A stretch of DNA of 45,653 nt from Streptomyces ipomoeae 91-03 (GCF_000317595.1 NZ_AEJC01000360.1:1-45653), one strand, 5' to 3'; shown: positions 1 through 8,425, counted from the first letter of the stretch. The notes: generated from the sequence alone by a model not told the origin. A program made the numbers and translations.

Positions 1-60
1 CCCCGCCCGGAGCCCGGATACGCAGGTGAAGGGCACTCCGAAATCTTGGTATTGTTGTCC

Positions 61-95
61 CTGTCGCCACGGGGAACACCCCGGCAAGGCGACAG
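61..95. other. stem-loop just upstream of tRNA-Leu
   Basis: The arms CTGTCGCC (61-68) and GGCGACAG (88-95) are perfectly complementary. A second stem, CGGGG/CCCCG, lies inside. The element ends 7 bases before the tRNA. There is no T tract, so it is not a clear rho-independent terminator. It may be the end of an upstream transcript or a processing signal in the tRNA precursor. Bases 1-60 show no gene I can support. Confidence 0.5.
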
Positions 96-102
96 ACACC
101 TA

Positions 103-187
103 GTCCGGGTGGCGGAATGGCAGACGCGCTAGCTTGAGGTGCTAGTGCCCTTTATCGGGCGTGGGGGTTCAAGTCCCCCCTCGGACA
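103..187 (+). tRNA. tRNA-Leu (anticodon GAG)
   Basis: This class II (long variable arm) leucine tRNA folds by eye. The acceptor stem GTCCGGG pairs with CTCGGAC at 180-186 with one G-U, followed by discriminator A at 187. The D-arm region starts GGCGGAATGG. The anticodon stem is CTAGC/GCTAG around loop TTGAGGT, giving anticodon GAG, which reads CTC and CTT. A variable arm and the T-arm GGGGGTTCAAGTCCCCC follow. CCA is not encoded. No integrase gene or repeat of its 3' end was noticed nearby, so there is no sign that it serves as an attachment site here. Confidence 0.97.
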
Positions 188-195
188 CATAGTCA

Positions 196-230
196 CCGCA
201 CTGATCGGTTTCCGGTCGGTGCGGTTTTTT
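196..230 (+). terminator. rho-independent terminator after tRNA-Leu
   Basis: Arms at 196-208 and 212-224 pair over 13 positions, with two G-U pairs, around a short TTT loop. Six T residues follow at 225-230. It begins 9 bases after the tRNA and is a textbook intrinsic terminator. Confidence 0.9.
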
Positions 231-285
231 GTTTCCCCCTGATCCCTTGCGGCCCATCGGTTCGAGGACTTACGGTCGCTCCTCG

Positions 286-297
286 GTAAACGTTTTC
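286..297. promoter_or_regulatory. LacI-type operator-like palindrome upstream of alpha-galactosidase
   Basis: The core AAACGTTT (288-295) is a CG-centred palindrome, extended to the near-palindrome GTAAACGTTTTC. LacI/GalR-family sugar regulators typically bind CG-centred palindromes of this form. It lies about 100 bases before the ATG at 394, in an otherwise pyrimidine-rich stretch (231-393) where I see no other gene. Regulation of the alpha-galactosidase by a LacI-family protein is inferred. Confidence 0.4.
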
Positions 298-393
298 TGC
301 CTCTCGCCCCCGCTGCCCCTCACCCCCGCCCCCCGCTGCCCATCCCTCCGCCCCTGTCTCTCGCCGTTTCGCCGCTCCAGGAGTCCACCACCC

Positions 394-2580
394 ATGTCCA
401 CGTCCCCCCTCCGCTGGGGAACCGAGGCGCTGTCCCTGCTCATCTCCACAGACCCCACAGGACCGGCCCGGCTGCTGGCGGCAGGCGAGGCGGCCTCGCT
501 GCCCGACCCCGCACGCGACCCCGACGTGTACGCGCGCCTCGCGCGCCGGGCCCTGCCGCTGGTCGAGGTGCAGACCACGGGTGGTGGTCGGCTGGGTACG
601 TCCGGCAAGCGGCATGTGGACGGCGCCGCCGCCCGGGCACTGCGGTACGCCGGGCATGAGCAGGACATCGACGGCGGGGGAGCGCGGACTCTGCGAGTGC
701 ACATGGCCGACGAGGCGGGAGGGCTGCGCGTCACCGCCCACTACACCCTGCGCGGCGATGTGCCCGTCCTGCGCGCCGAGGCCGTGGTCGAGAACACCGG
801 CGACGAACCCGTCACCCTCGAATACGTCTCGTCCTTCGCCCTGTCCAACCTCGCCCGGCGACTCCCCGACGGTGAACGCTGGGAGGACGGGCTGTCGCTG
901 TGGCTGGCGGCCAACCCCTGGAGCGGGGAGTTCCGGTGGGCGCGGGCCACGCTGGGCGAACGGGGGCTGTACGACGTCGGGATGGTGGCGTTCGGGCAGA
1001 CCGGGTCGAAGAACCGGATCGCCGTGACCAGCACCGGCTCCTGGTCCTCCTCGGAGTATCTGCCGATGGGATGCCTGGAGGAGGCCGTGACCGGCCGCGC
1101 CCTGCTGTGGCAGATCGAGCACAACGGCTCCTGGCACGCCGAACTCGGCGACCGTTTCGACGACGTGTACCTCGCCCTGTCCGGGCCGACCGACCGCGAA
1201 CACCAGTGGCGCTGCCGCCTCGCACCCGGCGAGTCGTTCCGAACCGTCCCGGTAGCGATCGCCCTGGTCCCCGACGGTGGCTTCGAGAGCGCCCTCGCGG
1301 CCCTCACCGACCACCGCCGCGCCACGCGCCGCCCGCACCCCGACCACGACCGACTGCCCATCGTCTTCAACGACTTCATGAACAGTCTGATGGGCGAACC
1401 CAGCACGAAGGCACTGCTGCCCCTGGTCGACGCCGCGGCCACGGCGGGTGCCGAGGTCTTCTGTATCGACGCCGGCTGGTACGACGCCGAGCCACCCGGC
1501 ACCGTGGGCCCCGGTGGGGTGCCCGGCTGGTGGGACGCGGTCGGTGAGTGGGAGGAGTCGGCGCCCCGCTTCCCCGGCGGACTCGGCGAGGTACTGGACC
1601 GGATCCGGGCGGCCGGGATGGTGCCGGGGCTGTGGCTGGAGCCGGAAGTCGTCGGCGTGCGCAGTCCGATCGCCGCCGCACTCCCCGACGAGGCGTTCTT
1701 CCGGCGGGACGGCGTACGGGTGGTGGAGTGGGGACGCCACCAGCTCGATCTGCGCCACCCGGCCGCCCGCGCCCACCTCGACGCGGTCGTGGACCGCCTG
1801 GTGGACGACTACGGCGTCGGCTATCTCAAGCTCGACTACAACATCGACATCGGCGCCGGGACGGACGGCGTGGCGGGGGAGAGCGCCGGCGACGGTCTGC
1901 TCGGGCACAACCGGGCCTACCTCGGCTGGCTCGACGGCGTCCTCGACCGCCACCCCACCCTGGTCCTGGAGAGCTGCGCGGCCGGCGGCAGCCGTACCGA
2001 CCACGCCGTCCTGTCCCGGCTGCCCATCCACTCCGTCACCGACCAGCAGGACTTCCGCCTCCTCCCCGCCATCGCCGCCGCCGCGCCCACCGCCGTCACC
2101 CCGGAACAGGGCGCGATCTGGGCATACCCGCTCCCCGAACACACCGACGCCGAGCTCGGCATGGTGCTGGTGTCGGCGATGCTCGGCCGCGTCCACCTCA
2201 GCGGACGGCCGGATCTGCTGACGGAAGCCCAACTGGGCGTCGTACGGCGGGCCTTGGACACGTACAAGGGCTATCGGCAGCTGCTGCCGGGGGCGCGTGC
2301 GCGCTGGCCGTTGGGGTTGCCGGGCTGGCGTGACGGTCGGCTCGCGCTCGCGTTGACGGCGGCTGACGGCACGACGCTGCTGGCGGTGTGGCGACGGGAC
2401 GGGGCGCCGGACGGGGTGAGCGTGCCGCTGCCGTGGGTCGGTGGCGGGCAGCGGCCCCGGGTGTTGTTCGAGTCGGGAGGCCGTACGACGCTGGACTGGG
2501 ACGAGGGCGGGAGAGTCCTGCGGGTGGGGCTGCCGGAGGAGCGGTCGGCCGCGCTGATCTCGGTTGATCCACCTCGGTGA
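394..2580 (+). CDS. alpha-galactosidase, glycoside hydrolase family 36
   Basis: The 728-residue protein hydrolyses alpha-1,6-galactosides such as melibiose and raffinose. No signal peptide is visible, so it is probably cytoplasmic and acts on imported sugars. An N-terminal beta-sandwich precedes a central (beta/alpha)8 barrel and a small C-terminal beta domain. In the barrel, YLKLDYN carries the expected nucleophile Asp481, and ESCAAGGSRTD carries the acid/base Asp536. The CIDAGWY and LWLEPE motifs are also typical of GH36. The length matches bacterial GH36 enzymes. The ATG at 394 was chosen because GGAG lies about 10 bases upstream; the frame stays open further back, but that part reads as non-coding pyrimidine-rich sequence. 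No transporter gene adjoins it. A LacI-type palindrome lies upstream. Confidence 0.93.
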   Translation: MSTSPLRWGTEALSLLISTDPTGPARLLAAGEAASLPDPARDPDVYARLARRALPLVEVQTTGGGRLGTSGKRHVDGAAARALRYAGHEQDIDGGGARTLRVHMADEAGGLRVTAHYTLRGDVPVLRAEAVVENTGDEPVTLEYVSSFALSNLARRLPDGERWEDGLSLWLAANPWSGEFRWARATLGERGLYDVGMVAFGQTGSKNRIAVTSTGSWSSSEYLPMGCLEEAVTGRALLWQIEHNGSWHAELGDRFDDVYLALSGPTDREHQWRCRLAPGESFRTVPVAIALVPDGGFESALAALTDHRRATRRPHPDHDRLPIVFNDFMNSLMGEPSTKALLPLVDAAATAGAEVFCIDAGWYDAEPPGTVGPGGVPGWWDAVGEWEESAPRFPGGLGEVLDRIRAAGMVPGLWLEPEVVGVRSPIAAALPDEAFFRRDGVRVVEWGRHQLDLRHPAARAHLDAVVDRLVDDYGVGYLKLDYNIDIGAGTDGVAGESAGDGLLGHNRAYLGWLDGVLDRHPTLVLESCAAGGSRTDHAVLSRLPIHSVTDQQDFRLLPAIAAAAPTAVTPEQGAIWAYPLPEHTDAELGMVLVSAMLGRVHLSGRPDLLTEAQLGVVRRALDTYKGYRQLLPGARARWPLGLPGWRDGRLALALTAADGTTLLAVWRRDGAPDGVSVPLPWVGGGQRPRVLFESGGRTTLDWDEGGRVLRVGLPEERSAALISVDPPR

Positions 2581-2628
2581 AAATACGGTGCCCCGTCCCC
2601 GTCGGATTCCCTAGACTCGCCGCACATC

Positions 2629-2654
2629 GCGCGCCGCACGAGCTTGCGGCGCGC
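2629..2654 (+). promoter_or_regulatory. perfect 10-bp stem-loop in the leader of the EF-G-like gene
   Basis: The arms GCGCGCCGCA (2629-2638) and TGCGGCGCGC (2645-2654) pair perfectly around loop CGAGCT. No T tract follows, which argues against a simple terminator for the alpha-galactosidase. A good -10-like hexamer TAGACT lies 12 bases upstream (2612-2617), though I see no convincing -35. If that is the promoter, the hairpin is at the start of the transcript that runs through the small ORF at 2679 and into the GTPase gene. Confidence 0.5.
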
Positions 2655-2678
2655 CTTGGTGACGAGTGATCAGAGTCC

Positions 2679-2816
2679 ATGAGCGAGGGGAGCCCGGCCG
2701 TGTGTGACCGCACCGCTGTCGTCGCTCCCCGTTCCCGCTACGAGGTGATCCTCGTGTCTCCGTCGGTCCGGTGCCCGCTGCGCGGCCGGTACCGGATGCC
2801 CGTGACGCACGTCTGA
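2679..2816 (+). CDS. possible 45-aa leader/small ORF upstream of the EF-G-like gene
   Basis: A 45-codon frame runs from ATG 2679 to TGA 2816, and about 86% of its codons end in G or C, which fits coding sequence here. There is no good Shine-Dalgarno, so translation is uncertain. The peptide is rich in Val, Arg and Pro, without a signal peptide or membrane segment. It lies between a leader hairpin and the GTPase, ending about 100 bases before that gene. Leader peptides upstream of ribosome-acting GTPases (the tetM type) are known to mediate attenuation; that role here is only a guess. I recognise no family. Confidence 0.35.
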   Translation: MSEGSPAVCDRTAVVAPRSRYEVILVSPSVRCPLRGRYRMPVTHV

Positions 2817-2914
2817 AGTCGACCGCCGACGAGCGGTGACCCGCCACAGAGTCCGTCCGGGAATCGCGCTGCCCTGAACTGCCCTGAGACAGAGCACTTG
2901 AAAGGCCATGGGCC

Positions 2915-4993
2915 ATGCGCAACGACCTCATCGACACCGGCACCCTGACCGCCGTCCGCAACCTGGGCATCCTCGCCCATGTCGACGCCGGGAAGACCAC
3001 CGTCACCGAGCGGATCCTGTATGTCACCGGGACCACGCACAAGCGCGGCGAGGTGCACGACGGCACGACCGTCACCGACTTCGACCCGCAGGAGCGCGAT
3101 CGCGGGATCACGATCTTCGCGGCGGCGGTGAGCTGCGCCTGGGACGGGCATCGGATCAACCTGATCGACACGCCCGGCCATGTCGACTTCGCCGACGAGG
3201 TGGAGCGCTCGCTGAGGGTGCTCGACGGGGCGATCGCGGTGTTCGACGGGGTCGCCGGGGTCGAGCCGCAGAGCGAGTCGGTGTGGCGGCAGGCCGACCG
3301 GTACGGCGTGCCGAGGATCGCCTTCGTCAACAAGCTGGACCGCGCCGGCGCCGACCTCGACTCGGCGGTCGAGTCCATCCGGGAGCGGCTGCACCCGGCC
3401 CCGCTGGTCGTGCAGTTGCCGATCGGTACGGAGGACGGGTTCACCGGCGTGGTGGACCTGCTCCGCATGCGGGCGCTGGTCTGGGCCGACGGCGGTGACG
3501 CGGTGGTGGAGGGCCCCGTGCCGGACGCCCTTCGCGAGGAGGCGCAACGACGTCGACGGCGGCTGGAGGAAGCGGTCGCCGAACTCCATCCCGTGGCGCT
3601 GGACGAGTTCTGCGCGGAGTCCACGCTCTCCGCGGACACCCTGGCCTCGGCGCTGTGCGACCTCACCCGCACGGGTGACGGTGTGGTCGTGCTGTGCGGC
3701 TCGGCCTACCGCAACCGCGGTATCGAACCGCTGCTCGACGCGGCCGTGGCCTATCTGCCCTCGCCGCTCGACGTACCGGCCGTACGCGGTACGCACGACG
3801 GTACGGAGCAGGAGCGGGCCGCCGATCCCGAGGCGCCGGTCGCGGCACTGGCGTTCAAGGTGAGCGCGACGGCCACGGGACGACTGACCTATCTGCGGCT
3901 GTACTCGGGAACGATCCGGAAGGGGGACACCGTGCTGGACGCGGGCACGCGCCGCACCGAGCGGATCGGCCGGATCCTCAGGGTCCAGGCCGACCGGCAC
4001 GCCGAGCTGGACCGGGCGGTGGCCGGGGACATCGTCGCCGTGATCGGGCTCAAGGCCGCCCGCGCGGGGACGACCCTGTGCGCACCGGCGGCCCCGTTGC
4101 TCCTCGAACCGCCGACCGTCGCCGACCCTGTCGTGTCGGTCGCGGTCGAGGCCCGCAGGAGCACCGACACCGACCGGCTGGTGTCGGCGCTGGCGCGGCT
4201 CGTCGAGGAGGACCCCTCGCTGGTCGTGCGGACCGACCCCGAGACCGGGCAGACGGTCCTGTCCGGCATGGGGGAGCTGCATCTGGAGGTGGCCGTGGAG
4301 AAGATCCGGCAGAGCCAGGGTCTGGAAGTCGCCGTCGGCCGGCCTCGGGTGGCGTATCGCGAGACGGTCGTCCGAGGGGTGTCCGGTCTGGTCTTCCGGC
4401 ATGTCAAACAGGATGGCGGGGCGGGGCAGTTCGCCCATGTCATGCTCGATGTGGAGCCTCTTGAGGCGGATGCCGCGGGTGGCGCCGGTACGGGTTTCGC
4501 CTTCCGTTCGACCGTCGTCGGCGGGCGAGTGCCGCAGGAGTACGTCCGTGCGGTCGAGGCCGGTTGTCGTGACGCCCTCGCCGAGGGGCCGCTCGGCGGG
4601 CACCCGGTGACCGGGGTGAGCGTCACCCTGACCGACGGCGCCACCCACTCCAAGGACTCCTCGGAGATGGCGTTCCGCACGGCCGGGCGGCTGGGGCTGC
4701 GCGAGGCGATGCGGGGCTGCGTGATGGCGCTGCTGGAACCGGTCGCCGATGTGACCGTGACCGTGCCCGCGGATGCCGTGGGTGGGGTGCTCGGTGATCT
4801 CGCGGCGCGGCGGGGGCGGGTCTCGGACTCGGTCGCGCGGGCGGGGTCGGTGGTGATCACCGCCACCGTGCCGCTGGCGGAGCTGTTCGGGTATGCGACG
4901 CGGTTGCGTAGTCGTACGCAGGGGCGGGGTACGTTCACGGCCCGGCCTGCGGGGTATGCGGTGGCGCCGGCCGCGGTGACGAGTGACCGCTGA
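2915..4993 (+). CDS. EF-G-like translational GTPase (second EF-G paralogue)
   Basis: The 692-residue protein belongs to the EF-G/ribosomal-protection GTPase superfamily and acts on the ribosome. G1 AHVDAGKTT lies at residues 21-29, the switch I stretch QERDRGITI is present, G3 DTPGH is at 85-89 and G4 NKLD at 139-142. Domain IV contains DSSEMAF, and the C-terminal domain ends with [17 protein letters not shown], as in EF-G. The normal house-keeping fusA sits in the str operon with rpsL, rpsG and tuf; none of these is here. This is therefore the stand-alone paralogue that streptomycetes carry, and it could be called fusB-like. Relatives include the tetracycline-protection proteins, so a protective role is possible but unproven. 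GAAAGG lies about 10 bases before the ATG. Confidence 0.88.
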   Translation: MRNDLIDTGTLTAVRNLGILAHVDAGKTTVTERILYVTGTTHKRGEVHDGTTVTDFDPQERDRGITIFAAAVSCAWDGHRINLIDTPGHVDFADEVERSLRVLDGAIAVFDGVAGVEPQSESVWRQADRYGVPRIAFVNKLDRAGADLDSAVESIRERLHPAPLVVQLPIGTEDGFTGVVDLLRMRALVWADGGDAVVEGPVPDALREEAQRRRRRLEEAVAELHPVALDEFCAESTLSADTLASALCDLTRTGDGVVVLCGSAYRNRGIEPLLDAAVAYLPSPLDVPAVRGTHDGTEQERAADPEAPVAALAFKVSATATGRLTYLRLYSGTIRKGDTVLDAGTRRTERIGRILRVQADRHAELDRAVAGDIVAVIGLKAARAGTTLCAPAAPLLLEPPTVADPVVSVAVEARRSTDTDRLVSALARLVEEDPSLVVRTDPETGQTVLSGMGELHLEVAVEKIRQSQGLEVAVGRPRVAYRETVVRGVSGLVFRHVKQDGGAGQFAHVMLDVEPLEADAAGGAGTGFAFRSTVVGGRVPQEYVRAVEAGCRDALAEGPLGGHPVTGVSVTLTDGATHSKDSSEMAFRTAGRLGLREAMRGCVMALLEPVADVTVTVPADAVGGVLGDLAARRGRVSDSVARAGSVVITATVPLAELFGYATRLRSRTQGRGTFTARPAGYAVAPAAVTSDR

Positions 4994-5096
4994 GTTGTGC
5001 GGCGGCCCCTGCCTGACCGGTGGGGGCCGTCCTCGTCGTTGCCGGAGGACCTCCGCAGGGTCTTGCGCCCCCGCCCGCGGGGTTGTCCGCGCCCAC

Positions 5097-5147
5097 GCGG
5101 CGGAGCCGCACATCGATACAGCCCCGCGCCCCTTTCGGGGCGCGGGG
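5097..5147. repeat. dispersed intergenic repeat, copy 1 (contains a terminator hairpin)
   Basis: A block beginning GCGGCGGAGCCGCAC and running into a GCCCCGCGCCC hairpin also occurs at 37841-37888, with small changes between the two conserved parts. Both copies are intergenic. I recognise this from other Streptomyces intergenic regions as a recurrent hairpin element, though its copy number here cannot be judged from one window. Confidence 0.6.
5122..5147. terminator. bidirectional terminator hairpin between convergent genes
   Basis: The arms CCCCGCGCCCC (5122-5132) and GGGGCGCGGGG (5137-5147) pair perfectly around TTTC. It lies between the plus-strand EF-G-like gene (stop 4993) and the minus-strand GH43 gene (stop 5165), so it can serve both. 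Confidence 0.75.
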
Positions 5148-5164
5148 TCTGCTGGTCCTCTCTG

Positions 5165-6547
5165 TCAGGCCCAGGGAGTCACCGCGGTGAAGGAGCTGTC
5201 GGATCGGAAGGTGTCTGTGTCCTGGTAGGGGTCCACGCGGAGTTCGTAGTTGTAGTGGCGGAGGTAGCGGCCCGGGTAGTTGTACGACTCCAGGCGGACG
5301 GAGCCGGAGGTCGTGCCCGGACGGGCGCAGTACGTGGCGTCCTTGTCGAACACGGTCGTGCCGTCGTCCGTGTCGAAGCGGGCCCGGAAGTTCCAGTGCC
5401 GCAGATAGCGGCCGGCGGAGTCACGGAAGGAGTAGCAGTTGGCGTCCGCGAGGCCGGGCACGATCGTGAAGGTCGCGCTCTGCTTGACGGCGGTGGTGCT
5501 GGAGGAGGTCACCGGGTCGATGTAGCCGAGGTTGTCGGAGCGGACGACGGCGTAGCGGCTCGGGTAGTTGACGGACTGGAGGGAACGGGTGGTGTTGGTC
5601 GGGAGCGTGACACCGCCGGACACCGTCTCCTTCAGCACGGTCAGGTGGCGTACGAAGCCGGTGAGGCCCGGGAGTTCGGTCGGGGTCGACCAGGTGGCGA
5701 AGTTGTCGTAGCTGTCGCTGAACCAGTACTTCCCGGCCGAATAGCCGTCGTAGAAGATGCGCCAGCCGCCGTTGTCGAGCGGTATGAGCGCCGGGCCCTC
5801 GACGTAGGAGCCGAAGCCCGCCCAGTTGCCGGTCTTCCGGAAGGTGTACGGGCCGGTGAGGCTGGAGGCGGTGGCGTACTCGATGTACTTCGTCGTCTCG
5901 TTCTTCGTGAACGCGTGGTACGTGGAGCCGATCTTGACGATGAAGGTGTCGATGTAGTTCGGGCCGATGCCGGAGAGCACGGTGGGCGTGGACCAGGCGG
6001 TGAGGGAGGAGTTCGTCGCCGTCAGCTTGTACGGCTTGAAGATCCACTCGCCGTCGGCCGCGATGGACGCCGACAGGATGATGTTGACGCTGCCGTCGGT
6101 GTCGACGAACCACTCCGGCGCCCAGGCGCGCTGCAGACCGCTGATCGGGACTGTGTAGTCGTACAGGAAGGTCCAGTTGAGGCGGTCGGTGGAGCGGGCG
6201 AAGCCGATGGTGGTGGACAGCGCCGACCAGGTGCGGGTGGTGTACGTCAGGTAGTAGTAGCCGTCCGTGTGCTTGAAGATGCTGGGGTCACGGATCAGGC
6301 CGGAGGGCGGGGTGTACGCCGGGCCCTTCCGCAGGGTGAACCCGGTCGCGTCCGGCGAGTCGTAGACGTACATGTTCGACTCGCTGCTGTTGGTGAACGC
6401 GGTCATCGTGTACCGCGTCGCCTGCCCCGCCGGCGGATGGGCGGCTCCGGCCGGGCCGGCGAGGGCGGTGGTGAGGCCCAGCAGGGCGGCCACCGAGGTG
6501 AGGAGGGCGAGGACCGCCCTGAGGGTTCTGTTCAACGCTCGTCCCAT
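5165..6547 (-). CDS. secreted GH43 glycosidase with C-terminal CBM42 (AbfB) domain
   Basis: The 460-residue exported enzyme probably attacks arabinose-containing plant polysaccharide. A signal peptide with an Arg-containing start and a long hydrophobic core ends near Ala35/36 (GPAGAA). The catalytic domain is a five-bladed GH43 propeller. It shows the expected base Asp in RDPSIF, the pKa-modulating Asp in NYIDTF and the acid Glu in VEGPAL. The C-terminal third contains the repeated pattern SVNYPSRY...SYNYPGRYLRH and DATYC, typical of CBM42, which binds arabinofuranosyl side chains. A promoter and a palindrome are visible upstream. The start is the ATG at 6547, directly before the signal peptide; its Shine-Dalgarno is weak. 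The exact substrate is not determined by these motifs. Confidence 0.9.
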   Translation of the reverse strand: MGRALNRTLRAVLALLTSVAALLGLTTALAGPAGAAHPPAGQATRYTMTAFTNSSESNMYVYDSPDATGFTLRKGPAYTPPSGLIRDPSIFKHTDGYYYLTYTTRTWSALSTTIGFARSTDRLNWTFLYDYTVPISGLQRAWAPEWFVDTDGSVNIILSASIAADGEWIFKPYKLTATNSSLTAWSTPTVLSGIGPNYIDTFIVKIGSTYHAFTKNETTKYIEYATASSLTGPYTFRKTGNWAGFGSYVEGPALIPLDNGGWRIFYDGYSAGKYWFSDSYDNFATWSTPTELPGLTGFVRHLTVLKETVSGGVTLPTNTTRSLQSVNYPSRYAVVRSDNLGYIDPVTSSSTTAVKQSATFTIVPGLADANCYSFRDSAGRYLRHWNFRARFDTDDGTTVFDKDATYCARPGTTSGSVRLESYNYPGRYLRHYNYELRVDPYQDTDTFRSDSSFTAVTPWA

Positions 6548-6594
6548 TTCTGCGTGAACTGCCCTGAGGCGTGGGGTGTTGGTCGGGTGTTGTT

Positions 6595-6604
6595 CGAAAT
6601 TTCG
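6595..6604. promoter_or_regulatory. CGAAATTTCG palindrome, candidate operator of the GH43 gene
   Basis: This is a perfect 10-base palindrome between the predicted transcription start (about 6622) and the GH43 start codon, so a bound repressor would block elongation. Streptomyces xylanase and xylosidase genes are known to carry CGAAA/TTTCG inverted repeats, usually with one central base; this copy has none. Use by a plant-polysaccharide-responsive regulator is inferred. Confidence 0.4.
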
Positions 6605-6628
6605 TCTCTTGTGCGGAACTTCGGTCAG

Positions 6629-6657
6629 AAGATAAGAGGGAGGCATGTGCGCGTCAA
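6629..6657 (-). promoter_or_regulatory. promoter of the GH43 gene
   Basis: On the minus strand TTGACG (6657-6652) is followed after exactly 17 bases by TATCTT (6634-6629), a good match to a house-keeping sigma factor promoter. The predicted start near 6622 gives a leader of about 75 bases. It is the clearest promoter in the window. Confidence 0.6.
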
Positions 6658-6913
6658 TGGATTGCGCCAGGCTTTCTGCGAGAAGAGATTCCGCTTTGAG
6701 TCGGCCATGACTTCGCTGTGCCTGCGCTCCGACCTCCTGTACGACTCCGGCGTTGCCTCCCACCTCACGTTTCCCCTGGTCACGCCTTGTTTCCCGGCCG
6801 CTTGCCCGGAGGGCAACAGGAAACCCGTCGACCCCCGTGAGCAGCAGGGCAACTCTGGAGTCGTCAGCACGCAGCAAGACCACGACCAAGCGTGAGGCTA
6901 GGGGGATTGGCCC
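6658..6913. other. intergenic stretch between the divergent GH43 and lipoprotein genes
   Basis: About 255 bases contain no frame with convincing coding bias. The local base composition is lower in GC than in the neighbouring genes, as expected of a regulatory region. A small hairpin TTGCCC/GGGCAA with a 3-base loop lies at 6802-6816. The lipoprotein promoter should lie here but is not obvious. Confidence 0.4.
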
Positions 6914-7846
6914 ATGAGACGTGCGTTCATGTCTCTGTGCGCGGTGGTGGCGGCCACCGCGGCCGTCACCACCGGATGCGCCGGCGGTGACGGTGGCGAC
7001 GGTGGGGGCCGGGCACAGGGGGATTCGCGACCGCGGCCGAAGGCGCTGACCTGGCAGCAGGAACTGCGCGTCAGCGACGCCCAGCAGCGCCTGACGTCGC
7101 AGTGCATGAAGCGTCACGGCTTCACCTACTGGGAGGACCGCAGCCTGACTCTCGAGGAGAGCCGTCCGGTGCGCTACGTCCAGGACGACGTGGAGTGGGC
7201 CCGTAAGTACGGGTACGGCGGCCGGATCGACGCGAAGAACCAGAAGGTCCGTGAGAGCAACCCCATCGGCACCTACCGTCAGAGCCTCACCCCGTCCCGG
7301 CGCGCCGCCTTCGACGTCGCGCTCGACGGCGGCGACGACGCCAGCATGCTCACCGCGCCGCTGCCGGGCGGCGGCGAGATCCGCAAACGCCTCGGCGGCT
7401 GCACGGAGGAGGCGGAACAGAAGCTCTACGGCGACCCGGCGGAGTGGTTCCGCACGAGCAAGGTCGTCGCGGGCCTCAACTCCCTCTACGGCGAAGACCT
7501 GATGAAGGACCGGCAGCTCACCACGGCGCTACGGGCGTGGTCCCGGTGCATGAAGAAGGCCGGACAGCCCTACAAGGACCCCCAGGCGGCGCGCGACGCC
7601 GTCCGGGTCAACACCAGTCGGCTGGGCGAGGCCCGTGCCGACGAGGCGTTCGCCGCCGAGCGGAAGACCGCCGTGGCGGACGCGACCTGCGCCCGCGACA
7701 CGTCCCTGCGGGCCGTGGTGTCGGCCCGGGAGACGTACTACCAGGACCGCCTGCCCGACCGGTACGGCAAGGACCTCGACACCTACCGACAACTCGGTCA
7801 GCAGGCCTATGACCGGGCGGTGCGCATCGTTCCGGAGCGCGACTGA
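6914..7846 (+). CDS. hypothetical secreted lipoprotein
   Basis: This is a 310-residue protein of unknown function. The N-terminus has two Arg, a hydrophobic stretch and a near-consensus lipobox (VTTGC) with Cys22 as the expected lipidated residue. A Gly/Asp-rich linker follows. The rest is hydrophilic and helical-looking, with repeated Cys-containing segments (CMKRHGF, GGCTEEA, SRCMKKAG, ATCARD). The pattern of two related CMK-type segments suggests an internal duplication. AGGGGGA lies before the ATG. It should face the cell wall side of the membrane. I do not recognise a named family. Confidence 0.75.
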   Translation: MRRAFMSLCAVVAATAAVTTGCAGGDGGDGGGRAQGDSRPRPKALTWQQELRVSDAQQRLTSQCMKRHGFTYWEDRSLTLEESRPVRYVQDDVEWARKYGYGGRIDAKNQKVRESNPIGTYRQSLTPSRRAAFDVALDGGDDASMLTAPLPGGGEIRKRLGGCTEEAEQKLYGDPAEWFRTSKVVAGLNSLYGEDLMKDRQLTTALRAWSRCMKKAGQPYKDPQAARDAVRVNTSRLGEARADEAFAAERKTAVADATCARDTSLRAVVSARETYYQDRLPDRYGKDLDTYRQLGQQAYDRAVRIVPERD

Positions 7847-7887
7847 CCACGTCGTTCCCGGACGCGCATCGCTCACCGGTGGGGGCA

Positions 7888-7907
7888 CACCGGGCCACCG
7901 CCCGGTG
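7888..7907 (+). terminator. hairpin after the lipoprotein gene
   Basis: CACCGGGC and GCCCGGTG pair perfectly around CACC, 41 bases after the lipoprotein stop codon. No T tract follows, so this is a probable rather than certain terminator. Confidence 0.45.
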
Positions 7908-7963
7908 CGTCACCACCGGCGCACCACCACCCACGCATCACCAACGAAACGAGGGGAAAGACC

Positions 7964-8410
7964 ATGCGCAAGTTCACTGTCACGGCGGCGCTTCTCGGGC
8001 TCACCGCCCTGGGCGTCGTCGTACCCGCCGCGACCTCGCAGGCGGCCGACAGCGCCGTCACCGGCCCCGTCTGTGACAGCAAGTGGGGTCCGCGCAACGG
8101 CAACATGTACGCCTGGGACGCCCAGGACTGCCAGGGCGACCCCATTCTCGTCACCGCGGGAGGCAGCAACAACTGGGGTGGCGCCAGCAACAGGGCCTCG
8201 TCCGTCATGAACCGCGGCTACACCGGCAACCTGGCGATCGTCAAGTTCTACTACTTCACGGAACGCCAGGGGGGCCACACCTGCCTCTACCCGGGCGAGC
8301 TGTACGCCGACAACCTGACCGACAACCGGTTCACCACCGGCCAGGTGGTGGACAACAACATCATGTCGCACGAATGGGTGAACGGCGGCTGCGGAGCCAC
8401 CCTTACCTGA
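7964..8410 (+). CDS. small secreted protein, beta/gamma-crystallin / peptidase inhibitor I36-like
   Basis: The 148-residue exported protein has a signal peptide ending at about residue 28 (SQAA). The mature part has four Cys, probably two disulfides. It also has the segment NRASSVMNRGYTG followed by an aromatic strand and a late DNN-I-S/M-S motif. This resembles the crystallin-type fold of Streptomyces metalloproteinase inhibitor-like (I36) proteins. Inhibitory activity is not shown by the sequence. A strong AGGGGAAAG ribosome site precedes the ATG. It has a tandem paralogue 96 bases downstream. Confidence 0.75.
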   Translation: MRKFTVTAALLGLTALGVVVPAATSQAADSAVTGPVCDSKWGPRNGNMYAWDAQDCQGDPILVTAGGSNNWGGASNRASSVMNRGYTGNLAIVKFYYFTERQGGHTCLYPGELYADNLTDNRFTTGQVVDNNIMSHEWVNGGCGATLT

Positions 8411-8425
8411 CCCGCCAGGCCGGCA

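Noticed and set aside
103..187. tRNA-Leu as an integration site for a mobile element
   Set aside because: No integrase, excisionase or duplicate of the tRNA 3' end was noticed in the window.
193..2232. Long open frame on the strand opposite the alpha-galactosidase
   Set aside because: It is the usual shadow of a GC-rich gene; it has no family motifs and poor third-position bias, whereas the plus strand has a complete GH36 enzyme.
2738..5113. Long open frame opposite the EF-G-like gene
   Set aside because: Composition is repetitive Arg/Gly/His, as expected from antisense of GC-rich coding sequence; the plus strand carries all GTPase motifs.
6625..6870. 81-codon minus-strand frame upstream of the GH43 gene
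   Set aside because: It covers the predicted GH43 promoter, has low GC3 and no ribosome site.
4997..6895. Plus-strand frame opposite the GH43 gene
   Set aside because: No motifs, Gly/Val/Arg-rich shadow; the minus strand encodes signal peptide, GH43 triad and CBM42.
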